The position numbers were made by a program, and so were the translations under genes. This document shows, piece by piece, positions 34,969 through 46,903 of a DNA stretch of 64,000 nucleotides. The stretch comes from Balanoglossus misakiensis (taxonomy: Eukaryota > Hemichordata). The notes below the pieces were generated by a model. The model did no database searches. It had not been told where the DNA came from and worked only from the letters and a program-made list of their open reading frames with translations. Where the stretch lies: contig CM082593.2 in NCBI GenBank assembly GCA_040954595.2, positions 8,432,001 through 8,496,000 on the forward strand. The letters run 5' to 3'. The first letter of the stretch is position 1; every line of letters begins with the position of its first letter.

Positions 34969-35770
34969 GGCTGCATTCACAAACACCTCTGGAGGGGGGG
35001 GGGGCGGGAGAATTCAATTTTTTTTACCGTTAATTTTCACATGCCCCCCTCAACAACCCGAAATATTTTCAAATCCCCCCCTTCCGAACTGCTAAAATTT
35101 TCAAATCCCCCCCCCAAATTTCTTTCACTCAGCAAAACACATCACCTATCTATCTTGTAAAAAAGAAAAACAGCGCTCCCATGAAAAGAATTTGAAACTG
35201 ATGTTTCCCCTCATCAGTGGGTATTAAAACTGAACATTGTTTTTATTTTTTAAGTATCTGTATTCTGTGTTGGGAGACATTGTAAACCAAGAATTGAAGG
35301 GGGTGGGTTTGGGAGGGCCAGGGGTGTCCCCCTCCCACGTAAATTTTTTTTATAAAATACAGAGCTCAAAGCTGCATTTTAATGAACCTGGCAAAAGCAC
35401 ATTAACTCAACTACCGGTATGTTGGGGAGGACAAATTTAATCGCCGCTGCTCAAAGTTATCATGGGGTGGGGGCAAGTCCCCTGACCTGGGACACTAGAT
35501 AAACCAGTCAATGTTTGAAAGGTGTTGATAAATGGAGGGGGTGGGTGTGGGAGGGGGTGTCCCCCTCCCACATTAGAAAATTTTGTAAAATAAAGGGCGC
35601 GAAACTGCATTTTTGTGGACTCAAAATAAATATTTAGTCGTCAAAGTTTTCAAGTCCCCCCCTTTCAGTCCCTAAATTATTTCAAATCCCCCCTTACATA
35701 CCCTCAATTTTTTCAAATCCCCCCCCTCAATTCTCCTGCCCCCCCTCCAGAGGTGTTTGTGAATGCAGCC
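34969..35770. mobile_element. PIF/Harbinger-type MITE, GGCTGCATTC family, copy 2
   Basis: 802 bp with the same termini as 20351-21142, flanked by TTA (34966-34968 and 35771-35773). It is inserted in a coding exon of the transposase pseudogene, and the reading frame resumes exactly on the far side, which proves the insertion borders. Confidence 0.9.
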
Positions 35771-37170
35771 TTAGGGACCATGCGTTCGGAACAGCAACGC
35801 ATCATGAGAAGAAATGTGAAGGAAGATGTGAAGAATGCTTATGATCCTGATGAGGACTTCACTGTTTCATTTGTTGATGCATATATCACTGAAGCATTGC
35901 TGGAATTCTTTGGAATGGAAGACACTAATAGTGTTCCTACAGTAAATGTACGGCACCACCAACGCTTGGCTCAGTAGAGGAGCGTAGAACATGGATGCAG
36001 ACAACATTGGTTAAATTTATTAACCAAATGGTATGGCCAAAACAAAGACAAGCCCACGAGGAAACAGTTACAGGTGTGTGCATGGCTTATACACATACAT
36101 TGACCATCTAAAACCTTAACAATTCTTACTATGCAGTTGATGTGCTTGCATCAAAGGTCATGTAATCTCCTCAATCTGATCATACCTAATTGTAGAACAC
36201 CCATAACTGCTACAGCAGTGGTTCTAGGTAGATGTTTGTGCTTAAAAATATGAGACTGACATTTTTTGGGATTGAGCTAGGAGTATGCGACCTCATCAAT
36301 ATGGCAATGGACATGTACAGTTAACTGTCCTTAGGTTTAAGAGCTAAGAGGTCAAGGGTCAATTATCCAGTTCCATGAGTCCAATTACAAAAAACCAGTG
36401 TGACTGACGTGTCATTAGTGTTTACATTTATTTCTTTATTTTTATTTGATGTTTCAGAGGATGGCCAAGTCGTTCAAGTGAGACTTGCAGATGGAACACC
36501 ATGCACTTTGTTATTCAAGGCAAGACAACCTCCAGTTCAACCAGCAGATTACGTAAAAAACTATGGACACATGGTTCTTGAATTAGGGTTGTTATTTAAG
36601 AGTTTAAATGATATGTGTAAAGTTCCTGATAGAGATAGAGCAATTCGTCTTTTGAAGTTAGCTATGGTTACTTTTAAAGTAAATAATAATCACTCAAAAT
36701 ATGCACTGGAAATACTGCGTTTTCTAGTCCACCATTTGTGCATAATGACAGAACAAGAGGCCAATAGAGAATTTTATGGTTTGTTTGTCAACACAGAAGG
36801 TCAAAGAAATAGTTTTATCCCAACTGACAGACAGATGGAATATGAAACAAATGGCTTCAAACAAAACTGAGAGGAACATAAAACGAGTAACAAGTGCCCT
36901 TGCTGGGGTTAAGAGTATCTCAGAAAACTTTGATAAAATAAGTGGGGTTATTGTCAGGGCCAAAAAAATACACAGGTTTCAGCACATGCTGATGAATTGG
37001 CTATGGTTAATGATTTAAGGCAGGTTAGGCCATTTCATCATACCCCTGGAAGACTTCACCCTTCCTTTTCTAGAGTTAATAGTTCTATGCAAGATAAAAT
37101 GGATGTACCCCGGTTCTATAATTGGATTGATAAATACATCATTCAATTTGCCACAGAGACTGGAAACTGA

Positions 37171-38342
37171 GGAGATTTTGTTATTTGTAAAATACTTTAA
37201 TTTCTAAGTGTGTAATTGCAACTTTTCAGTAAGATGATTTGTGAAAACTTGTCAAATGTGTGTGCAAAAGTTTTCCACAAAGGATATGCTAATATAAAGC
37301 AAACTGGTGTTCTGTCTAAACCAAAGCATATAGACAGTAGCGAGGATGAACTTGAATAAGACCCATGAAAAGGCTTCATTTCCATTTTTATGTGTATTGT
37401 TGAAGGTACAGAATTTTATGAATAAATTTAGACAAATTAAGAAAGTCACTGGAAGTATCGTGAATGTGTCTCCCTTGTATAATTTACCAAAGAATTTAGA
37501 AATCTCTGTCCATTAATTGGAATATCTCACTCACTGCGTAAATCCATAAAGTACCAGAGGCAAACTGAACTGTGAACACCTCTCAAAAGTTTGACGTATG
37601 TGTATTGATCATTTCATAAGCAATCATTGGCAGCTCTTCTGTTGCAATATCTTCTAAAGGAGCGTATGTAAAATTAAGAATTAAATAATCAATAATACAA
37701 ACAAAGAGTGCAATCAGGTTAACACAAATTTAACATTTATTTGACAAAACAATATCAGGTATTTAACATTACAGTTGTCAGTCAAAATCATGGCAAGTAC
37801 AGTGGTCTACATGTAATTAGCCAAGAAATATCACACTAAGTTCAAATGAAAATCAAATTAGTTCAAATAGCATGAACTAGCATCTCTGTGTTGCAAATTT
37901 ATTTTCAATAAAACACAAGATACATGTCCGAAAATGAATATAAAAGCAAAATTTGTACAGTACCTGTTCAATATGTGAAGCTTTAAGAAAACCCCAAATT
38001 GACATTCATAGAGAATGAAGGACAGATTTTTTCTGTTTCTTTCAGTAAAATGGTGATTGGTAAATCCCCAAACCATCCCACTTTTAAATTTTGCAATGCT
38101 TTACTTGCATGGTCTTTAAAATCTCAATCTCAGGGAGCATTCAAAAAATATTTGTACCAGGGGGACCCACAGAAGATTTTCGGGGTGGGGGGGGGTGGGG
38201 GGGGGGAGGGTTGTTTCCATCAATTTTTACAAAGAAAATGAAAAATCCTACGGGGTCCCCCTGGAAGTAAAATCTGGACACACCCTTATAATATAAATGT
38301 AATCTCTCACATTTGTAAAAGAGGTAAAATACTAGTACTAGT
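37171..38342. other. Region between the convergent transposon genes
   Basis: AT-rich, with a G-run at about 38185-38210. It should hold the 3' ends of both convergent genes (AATAAA at 37421 on the plus strand). No other gene is seen. Confidence 0.4.
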
Positions 38343-40609
38343 CTAACTTTGATTTACTTGTGATATTATGGATACAATGTTATCAACATACTTTCTATCC
38401 AAATACTGAAAATCAACGATAATATTTCTGCTATTAGCATAATAAATATATTGATTAGAAATTGTTTCTGCCAATACCTGTGTCAAACCAGTAACAAGTG
38501 ATGGTAAAGGTACATTTGACAAGCATGAGTTTTCTGCATGAAAGTATTGCAATATTAAACCATGAACTATTGAAATTTTTTCAGAACATGTACCTACAAT
38601 TCCACTATCACACAACTGAGCAACAGTTTCTTTCCCAGATGGCAGCAAACAGCCACCATTCTCTGGTGGCTGCCAACAGCCATCAAGTACAGAAGCTGAG
38701 GTGCAGTCATATGATAGAGTACTTGGGGATAAGCATGCCAGACATTTACATGCCACCGCACAATTGTCACAACATTCATGACTGTCTGTAAACTGAGCAC
38801 ACAACTGCTGTCCAAAATTGTGGATTAAATTTTCCCTTCGACAGTTCTCGGTCAAACAGAAATCTCTCATCCGGCGCGTCATTCCCTTCACATTTGCTGC
38901 AATATCAGAGGCATTATAATGCAGGATAGCCTCAGCAGGTTCACCGTCTCTGCCAGCTCGACCAATTGCTTGAATATAAGCTACAGAGAATTAAAAGAAA
39001 ATGTTATTTAAAGTATAAACCACTGTACTTTTCCTAGTTGTGAATTAACTGACATAACATTCAAAACTATCATTGTTTATTATTGTTGGTCAGCACAATG
39101 AATTCTTGGTAACAGCTTTTATTGTCCCTACAAGAAATGGACACAAGTTCTCAATATATCATTTAATATGATATTTTGTGTGTTTTTTATATTTGCAAAT
39201 TGTCTTATCAGTTTCCCCCGTTCCATCAAACATGGAACCTTAGTTATTCTAAATGCAAATATTTAAATGAGAAAAATAATAATAACATGACAAATTGGTA
39301 TTGGTACATACTCTCTAGTGATCTTGGTGGACTGGCATGGATTACTCTTCTCACCCCTGCTGGGTCTGCACCCATACCATATGCCTCGGTGGCAAATAAC
39401 AATCTCAGGGTACTGTTTGGCGCTGCCATACCTTCAATAATTTCTTTTTTCATCTGTTGAAAAAAATACAACATGTCGTTTACATATATGTAGGTGCTAA
39501 AAATTGACATAACATTTTTTTTCCAAAAATATTATTTCACCTGTTATGTTTCAAGTGATGTATCTACACTTTAAAGTAATAATATTAAATGACTTTCAGT
39601 TGTTTTACAAACTACCTTTAAAATAATAGTATTCAAAAACTAAATGACATTTTTTTTATCAGAGTAACTTCAAACACTAAGTTGCATTACCTTATCTGTG
39701 CAAGATGCATGGAACTGGGCAACCATATCCCCAATATCTTGGAAAGGAGGATCGCTATCCAAGCAGGGTCTTAGAGCCAGCTCATGTGCATAGCCACACC
39801 ACTTCAGTTGGGTGTATACATTTGTTCTGGGAAAACCATTCCCAAGATTCTGCAACTCTTCAATAAGCGGCAGAAAAATCGTATCATATGACGCTTGTAC
39901 GGTATGGTTACCACCCGAGTTTGGAGGTCTCTTTCTGACAATTAATTTGATATTTCTTCTGTCGATGTTTGAAGACACAATTGTCGGGTTTTTCAACAGC
40001 AGTAGTTCACTGATTTCTGCCCGTGTCTCAATCGTAGAAGTAGCTGTCATCGCCAAAACTTTTGCATTATTAAATATTGCCCGGAGGTTTTTTAAATGTT
40101 TGAAATCAGGGCGAAAGTCAGTACCCCATTGCACAACACAATGTGCCTCATCGATCACTATGTGGGTAACCTTCTTCTGCCACACTGGTCTTCTAAAAAC
40201 TTCAAACGCTTCTGGCTGCAGAATATGTTCTGGGTGTGAGAAAACGTAGGTAAAGTCGCCATCTAGAAAGCGTTTTTTTCACAGTACTCCCGAAAGAAAA
40301 ATTACGGTCGATCTTCACGGCTTCAACACCCAACTTGCTGCATTGCTCCTCGATGATTGCGTTCAGTGGAGTTATTATAACGACAGCAGCAGTCTCCGGT
40401 GGGAATAGAATCGGCAGTGATTCAAATATCACTGACTTTCCATATCCTGTTGGCAACAGCGCGATACAGTCTCCTTTCAAGCACACTGCCAAACAGTCCA
40501 CCTGTTTCGGATTTTAAAAAGTGAAAGCAGAGCCGCGTCGACAGTTAATACAAGACAGTGCATACTTTGTGCGAATAACAAAGTCGAGCTATTCTTTGAA
40601 CGACGCCAT
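38343..40609 (-). pseudogene. RecQ-like helicase of the transposon, decayed
   Basis: Minus-strand exons: 40609-39691, 39453-39312 and 38980-38343, joined in phase. Motif I is LLPTGYGKS, motif II VIDEAHCVVQWGTDFRPDF (DEAH), motif III VLAMTATST, motifs V/VI FATEAYGMGADPAGVRRVIH and QAIGRAGRDGEPAEA. A Cys-rich RecQ-type zinc segment follows (CRRENLIHNFG ... HECCDNCAVACKC). These are the hallmarks of RecQ-family 3'-5' DNA helicases. Damage: an in-frame TAG at 40591-40589, an in-frame TAA at 40516-40514, and a one-base frameshift in the A-run near 40275. The second and third exons and most of the first are otherwise open. Helicase-coding DNA transposons are known; here the gene converges on the transposase. 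Confidence 0.8.
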
Positions 40610-40694
40610 TGTTTGTCGTCTGAAAACTTTATTGACCAATCAGCACGCTCGATATTAATGTCCAATCACAGCCATGCATTAAATGGCCTTTACC

Positions 40695-41298
40695 TGGGGC
40701 GCGTTCGATTTGCACGATCATGATTGTGATTGGCCAATCGTGATCGTGATTGTGCGTTCGAATACGCCCAATCATAATCATGATTGACAATCACAACAAT
40801 CACGCCTCCGAGCGTGATTGTTGTGATTAAACACACAAAATGGCGGACGACGCAGCAGCCGGTACCGAAGCGGCGGTAATTTTAAAACTCCCAAGAGCAG
40901 AGTTTGACTTGTATTGCGATACTTTTAGGCGAGGTAAGTTGTTAGACGCAAGTTGAATCATAAGTGCTATATTTTATTTATATTATACTTCGTTTTTACC
41001 ATGGACCAAAAAAAAAGTGTCGGGGCGCCGGTCCGCGGTCTGCCTATCATATTCTACTGTACTGGGTTTAGGGAGAGTTCGCTCGGTAATTATGATAAGT
41101 CTTTTGTTTGTCAGTTTGTTATGTCTAACAAAAATTGAGTATTTTACAACATTTTAATCGTAAAAGTACGCACCGACGCTGATGGCAGCCATTACATGTA
41201 AACATGATTTATACGCTATTCCGTTTTGTTTACAGCCTCGCTTTCAACAATGACGTCACGCCAATCACAATCATGATCGTGCAAATCGAATGCGCCCC
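40695..41298. mobile_element. Nested element 1 (TGGGGCGCGTTCGA family) with a captured or residual exon
   Basis: Inverted termini GGGGCGCGTTCGATTTGCAC of about 40 bp, ending in an ATGATTGTGATTGG-rich region; further CAATCA/TGATTG inverted motifs follow to ~40830. Inside, 40839-40931 encodes MADDAAAGTEAAVILKLPRA then EFDLYCDTFRR and a GTAAGT donor, probably the first exon of the lost autonomous transposase. It splits the right terminal repeat of the 9.9 kb element between ACC and TGACCC with no clear target duplication. Confidence 0.65.
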
Positions 41299-41351
41299 TG
41301 ACCCCTTTCGTGAGTGTAGCGCCAGCAGCGGGAGAAAGGGGGCAGGGTACC

Positions 41352-42393
41352 TGGGGTGCGTTCGACGTACGAAGCGTTCGGGAACGTTCGGAAACGTTTT
41401 CATGTCGAACGATCTTTTGTCCTTGTTTTTCGCGAACGTTTTGTAACAATGGAAGGCGTTTGCCTCTCAAGAGGGCGCCCTCAATGACCTTTGGCTTTTC
41501 AGAGACGCGGTCAAGAGGTCTCTCCAAATCCGTTTCGTTCAACCAATGAGAGCGCTGAAGTGGCGTTCGATTTAGGGGAAGGTAACTGATTCGTCAATGG
41601 CGTTCCACCGGAAGTATCACCATGGTTGCCTACTTACTTCACGATTTCATTTTTATAGATCGATCGCCAAAAATTGAGATAATCGGAATTATTTTACACG
41701 TAATCATAATTTACGAGTACAAGTGTCGTTTGTTGTTCTGAACGTCTGTTCTACACGTATGCCACGTCACGTGACAAGGACGTTACGCGTACTGATCGAA
41801 CGTGCACGCGATCCATGCACGCGATGGAACTTCTGTCTGGCATATTAGCCAATCATATGAAGCAACATCTTGCATGGTACTAGCCAATCACAGCACGAGC
41901 TCAAACGGATTTGGAGAGACGTCTTGCACCGCGTCTCTGAAAAGCCAAAGGTCATTGACGGCGCCCTCTGGAAAGGCAATGGAAGGCGTAAGACGGAGGT
42001 GACTCGCGGCGAACAACTCATTAATTCAAAATGGCGGACATGTAAGCCGAAGTACGACTCGCAGGGCATATTTTCGAAGAAGTTGCAGAATATTTGTCGA
42101 TTTAGGTAGTGATAGTTTTACCAAGCGAAAGCTTGTATTTATTCTCAATCAATAAACCAATTCACATGGATTGTGCCGCTACTGTCTTGTGTAAAACGGT
42201 TTAAAAGTGGTATGCACTTCCGGAATCATGTCCTTGTATGCGCACCGGGACGTTCTTGCTGACGGCCGCTGTCTCTGAAAAGCCAAAGGTCATTGACAGC
42301 GCCCTCTTGTGAGAGGCAAGCTTATCGTTCGACGAAGTACAAAAGCGCCCGGCGCAAGCATTCACAAAACGCTTTGTGCGTCGAACGCACCCC
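41352..42393. mobile_element. Nested element 2 (TGGGGTGCGTTCGAC family)
   Basis: 1042 bp with inverted termini GGGGTGCGTTCGAC. A block containing TCTGAAAAGCCAAAGGTCATT occurs three times (once inverted), so the interior is itself built from repeats. It lies six bases from the right tip of the 9.9 kb transposon, inserted after ACC just as nested element 1 is. No coding sequence was recognised. Confidence 0.65.
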
Positions 42394-42710
42394 AGACTAG
42401 ACCTATACTTGAAGACGGACATATGCATTGTGGGAACAGAGCATGCACCAGAGGAAGTCATGGGTACTTGGGGGTCACTTCACATCAGAGTCAAGATGGT
42501 CACTATTCTCTGCGTTAACTCTATGGGAGACAAATCAAACTGTAATGATTTTTATGAAAATATGACTGTTGAACACAACTTATTTTCTTTGTGTCGCATA
42601 AGGTGATTGACTTGAACGACATCAGAGTCAAAACCACGTGATGACCTCGTTGCCGTGACATTGCATTTTGAGTTCTATTGACATGCAGATCTTCAAAATC
42701 CAAGAGTTGA

Positions 42711-43151
42711 TAGTCTAGAATCTATCCGTTCGTAGTTGCATTCACCCTACTACTGTCTAGGAACGCATAACCAAAATCTAGTAAGGCCATAAAAATGGTA
42801 ATTTGAATGTGAATAGTCTCCAACTGAGCAGTCTGACGTCAGAGAAATCAATCACTTACGTTGACCGACTACTGATTGGCCGTTGATGGCATGGGTGTTT
42901 CTTCATTATTATTCATATATGCCCAATTATGGCACATGTTGCGGCTGCATTGACAATCGCAGGAAATTCGCATGTAGCTCCGCCCCGAATGATACATAAT
43001 TATGATCACGTGGTGACGCTTGACGTCAGATTGCTCAGTTGGAGACTATTCACATTCAAATTACCATTTTTATGGCCTTACTAGATTTTGGTAATGCGTT
43101 CCTAGACGGTAGTAGGGTGAATGCGACTACGAACGGATAGATTCTAGACTA
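42711..43151. mobile_element. hAT-type MITE with 8 bp duplication
   Basis: A 441 bp element with inverted repeats of ~135 bp starting TAGTCTAGAATCTATCCGTT. It is flanked by the 8 bp duplication AGAGTTGA (42703-42710 and 43152-43159). The corresponding site in the other duplication copy (about 2203-2217) is empty, which confirms the borders. An 8 bp duplication is diagnostic of the hAT superfamily. Confidence 0.92.
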
Positions 43152-43773
43152 AGAGTTGACTGCATGGCCAGACCCTTGTGTGTGAGTCTATCTAAAAGAC
43201 ACTGGGTATGGAGACCAGGCTACAGAACAGCCAAAGCCGAGAGAACAGAATAGCCAAAACTATCACCAGCGCCTATTTCTACATCTGATATTTAATCAGA
43301 CTGAGGTCATATTCTATAATAAACTCACCAAAATGAGTAAATTATGAAGAGCAGTTTAATCTAATTTTATTGATACAACATATTTTACAACGTACATATA
43401 TATAATCAACACACCTGAGTTTTGCTTCACATTGTTGAATGTGGGCTTCATCTTCTTGAAGTCCCTCAAACATCCATTTAATACTTCCAATTTATCAGTG
43501 ATTTGCTTCAACTAATTTTAAGAAGTTATACTAAAATGGGACCTGTAGTTCCATGAATATCACAAATTTATTTTTTCTCAGCAATTTTCACACAGACAAT
43601 TTCGGAGTCTGAATTTTTCCTGTTTCTGTGGTTAATTCCATTTTTCGATGAATATTTGAATCCATGATTGATTGTTTATTGACAAAAGTGAATGACTGAA
43701 ATCTACCATTGTAAAAACAGCAAATATGAGAAAATAAAATAACAAGGCTTTTCTTTAACAATGATTCCATTAA

Positions 43774-44111
43774 AGGGACAAAGTCTCTCTATCTCACTGC
43801 CCCTTTTCCATTAATTATGTTTGACACAAGACACTCTTTATGTTATTCTACATGTGGATATATAGCGAATCAACGTTCGACCACACACACCTTTCATCCT
43901 GTTTGTAGGATATGAGAGTAGACATCTCCCCAAAATGAATAAACGGTAGAGACTGATTATTCATTTTGGCGAGTTTTTTACTCTCGTGTCTACAAGTGGG
44001 ATAGAAGTTGTGATTCACTATATATCCACATGTACATTGATATGACGTATGTATAAAACGTAGTTAATGGAAAAAAGGGCAGCGAGAGAGAGAGAGAGAG
44101 ACTTTGTCCCT
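43774..44111. mobile_element. TTAA-type MITE, copy b (duplicate of the one at 2822)
   Basis: Same insertion site and termini as 2822-3151, flanked by TTAA (43770-43773, 44112-44115). It was present before the segmental duplication. Confidence 0.85.
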
Positions 44112-45668
44112 TTAATTGTGCCAAAACCTACAAAATTAAAATATCAGCTTTTCAACACATTAAACTTAAACAGCTGCACAGCCATTAAAATCAATTAAGT
44201 CAGTAAAAGTAAGTCAGTCAAACTGAAATAAATTCTGAAGTACTCTATACATGGTCAGTTCTTCTAATGACAGTTTACAGTTACTTTGCTTTCTACACTT
44301 CTGAAACCACAAATATTGACTGTCATCAAATATAATTCAATACCATGCCATGTCATATAGAGTGAAATCTACCACTCTCCAAATACTATCCTGTGACCAC
44401 ACAGGATAAAACAGGTGAGGCCTGACAACCAGTGTGCACTCTAAGCCCATATGACCCGCTTCCAACTCAACAAAATCACTGGTGACTCAAGAAAATTATG
44501 CATGCTACATGCAAAGGTATAGGGCGGACTCAGGGAAATTTCTAGAAAATCCTCAAATTGTCTCAAAGATTTTAAAAGTTATGCTGCTCCAAAGCTCTGG
44601 AACTCGCGGCCTAATGATATTCGACTAGCACCCAGTCAAGACTCTTTTAAGAGAAAACTGAAGACAAATTTTTTTGAAAAAGCCTACAGTGTGTGAACAA
44701 CCATCAGACGCCACTGAACAGAACTTCTGGATATTGGCGCCATATAAATTTGTTGATTGATTGATTGAAAAGTTATGTTTGTTAGAGGGCACACTGCCCG
44801 ACGCTCCCACTCAAAAATTGACAAGAGACAGTTTGAGTCAATGACAAGTAAGAGTGCTTTTGCATTTATGTGTTGAAAAGGCAAGAGTTGTCATTCCAGT
44901 CAGGGTCGAATGCATTCAGTTTCTTCTCATATTATTGGTTACAAGCATGTATCTCACCATCAAATGATAAACTTTTTATCAATTAAAACTTAAAACTCAA
45001 CACCTAACTTACAAACTTGGTTTTCTATCCCCAAATTAACTCAATTTACCTGATGCAACTTCATTCCCCTGTCTTGTCTGATTGGTTTTCATGAACTGTT
45101 ACATTTTTTTTATAAGTTTATAAGAAAATATTAAAACAAAAATATCACTGATTTGAAATTTAGTTATTTTTAAACATTTTACCAACCTCTTAGCAGATTA
45201 ATTTATGGACAAGTCACATGCTTATGTCATGTTAAAGGTATACAGTCACCTATGCAAATTTAGCTACAGTTACCATGGCAAATTGAGATCTAGCCAATCA
45301 TAGATTTTCAGTGGGTGGCACATGCAAAAATAAGAGCGCCACCATATGTTCTTTAGAACACTCATAAACGCCATTTCAGCCATATATCGGCGTATGTAAA
45401 TTGGCGGTGACAGTGTACCTTTAAACATACCAAAACCTCCCATGGTATTTACGTTCAAAAATAAACTGTGTTTGCAAATGTCTTGTTCACTTGTTACCTA
45501 CAGCTATCACTATTATTATTCACAACATGCAGTGCAAGATCACGCAACCCCCCCCAATCCATGCTTACTCACCAAGTGTTTAGCTTTACAGAACATACAC
45601 AGTTTTCATAGGATCTGTAGCTTTCAATAAAATCTCTAAATAATACTTTCGTCTAGGATCACTGATTG

Positions 45669-46010
45669 TGTCAACACAGTAGATTTTTTTGCATAAGGTT
45701 TCACAATCAAGGAACAAGACACATTGTTAATTTCAGGTTTTCAACATAACTTGACAATATTTTTGATATACAAATGACGATGGCCCTTGGGAAGAATGAT
45801 TAAAGGGACAAAGTCTCTCTCTCGCTGCCCTTTTTTCCATTAATTATATTTGATACAAGACACCTATGACACTAATGTCAACACAGTAGATTTTTTTGCA
45901 TAAGGTTTCACAATCAAGGAACAAGACACATTGTTAATTTCAGGTTTTCAACATAACTTGACAATATTTTTGATATACAAATGACGATGGCCCTTGGGAA
46001 GAATGATTAA
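45669..46010. repeat. Local tandem duplication (~208 bp unit) including a MITE end
   Basis: The stretch from TGTCAACACAGTAGA (45669) through GAAGAATGATTAAAGGGACA is repeated from about 45877. The first unit carries the first ~60 bp of the TTAA-type MITE (45806-45860), cut off at CACCTATGACACTAATG. The duplication therefore occurred after a MITE inserted at this TTAA. Confidence 0.75.
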
Positions 46011-46357
46011 AGGGACAAAGTCTCTCTCTCGCTGCCCTTTTTTCCATTAATTATATTTGATACAAGACACCGTTTGTTATTCTACATGTGGATATATAGT
46101 GAATGAACGTTCAACCACACACAACTTCCATCCCTCTTATAGACAGGAGAGTGAAAAAACTCGCCAGAATGAATAATCGTTCTTTACCATTTATTCATTT
46201 TGGGCGAGTTTTTAGTCTCATATCATACAAGTGGGATGGAAGTTTTGTGTGGTTGATCATTGATTCACTATATATCCACATTTACATTAACAGAAACAGT
46301 GTCTTGTATCAAACATAATTAATGGAAAAGGGGCAGCTGGAGAGAGACTTTGTCCCT
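46011..46357. mobile_element. TTAA-type MITE, copy c (copy-2-specific)
   Basis: 347 bp, termini AGGGACAAAGTCTC, flanked by TTAA (46007-46010 and 46358-46361). In copy 1 the two flanks correspond to two separate TTAA sites, 4889-4892 and 5089-5092, so the 200 bp between those sites are missing here. The minus-strand open frame at 4902-5236 is truncated as a result. Confidence 0.85.
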
Positions 46358-46903
46358 TTAATGGTATAGAATATAGGATTGCTTTGTTCTGTACGTATAT
46401 TACAAAATACAACTTGTTCACTCTCAGAGATCATTGTTACGAATAAACCTGTTGCCTTCCGAGTGTCTGCCGTAGTAAACATAACGGCATTGGCCAAATG
46501 TGCCTAGAAAAAAAGCAGAAAAAATAGTTTAGTTGGTTGCTTGACATGGTTACAAATCTGTGGCACATTTCAGCCAACTAATAAACTGATTTGCATCTTA
46601 AAGCCCCTATAGCTGCCAAATTTCACATATTTTTCCCACAGTAAAGAAGGTTGGATTCAGACAAAGTACAGTATAATAAAAAAAATTTCATCTGACTCAC
46701 AATTGCTCTTTGCATCTTTAATGTCAGACAACGATAAATTTTCAATAGACTGGGTACAGGTAAGTGAAAAACATATACTGTTCACTTTATTCTTGTAAAA
46801 TATCTTAAACTCCTCATTTAGTTTCCTGTGGTCATATCTCGGATTTTGTTTGATTACAAGCACGACGTGTATGTGTATTAATCAATGATCCCGCTTGTTG
46901 TAG

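Larger units (their letters stand above)
32663..37170 (+). pseudogene. DUF6589-like transposase, decayed and interrupted
   Basis: The exons recognised are 32663-33929, 34178-36073 and 36458-37170, with AG/GT borders. The start MAATVKTTPVK is followed by a CxxC-containing N-terminal part with an in-frame TGA at 32825. Several frameshifts follow (near 33280, 33430, 34680, 34890, 35960 and 36840). The core contains KVHIGGDQLTRERFSGAKRL and RFGHLGPITFEFF, the GDQLT...R...RF.HL.P pattern I associate with DUF6589 proteins, and later VKNYGHMVLELGLLFKSLND. A mariner MITE (33666-33847) and an 802 bp Harbinger-type MITE (34969-35770) lie in coding exons; removing the latter with one TTA lets VQELGTMRSEQQ read through. 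It cannot make an intact protein. Function in life: presumed transposase of the surrounding element. Confidence 0.65.
32514..42399. mobile_element. ~9.9 kb DNA transposon: DUF6589-like transposase plus RecQ-like helicase
   Basis: The left terminus (32514-32600) starts TAGTCTGGTCCCCTGCCCC and continues to GGGTCAGGTATGGGCC. Its inverted match is at the right in three pieces, separated by two nested elements: 42394-42399 (AGACTA), 41299-41351 (from TGACCCC to CAGGGTACC) and about 40681-40694 (GGCCTTTACC). Between the termini lie a plus-strand transposase pseudogene and a convergent minus-strand RecQ-like helicase pseudogene, plus a mariner MITE and a Harbinger-type MITE in the transposase. A transposase paired with a superfamily 2 helicase recalls Academ-type (AcademH) elements; that assignment is inference. 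At most TA can be read as target duplication. Confidence 0.65.

Noticed and set aside
42201-42461. Tip of the 9.9 kb transposon taken as the end of the duplicated block
   Set aside because: The similarity between the blocks starts only at ~42403, after the transposon's CCAGACTA tip; the two features are adjacent, not the same.
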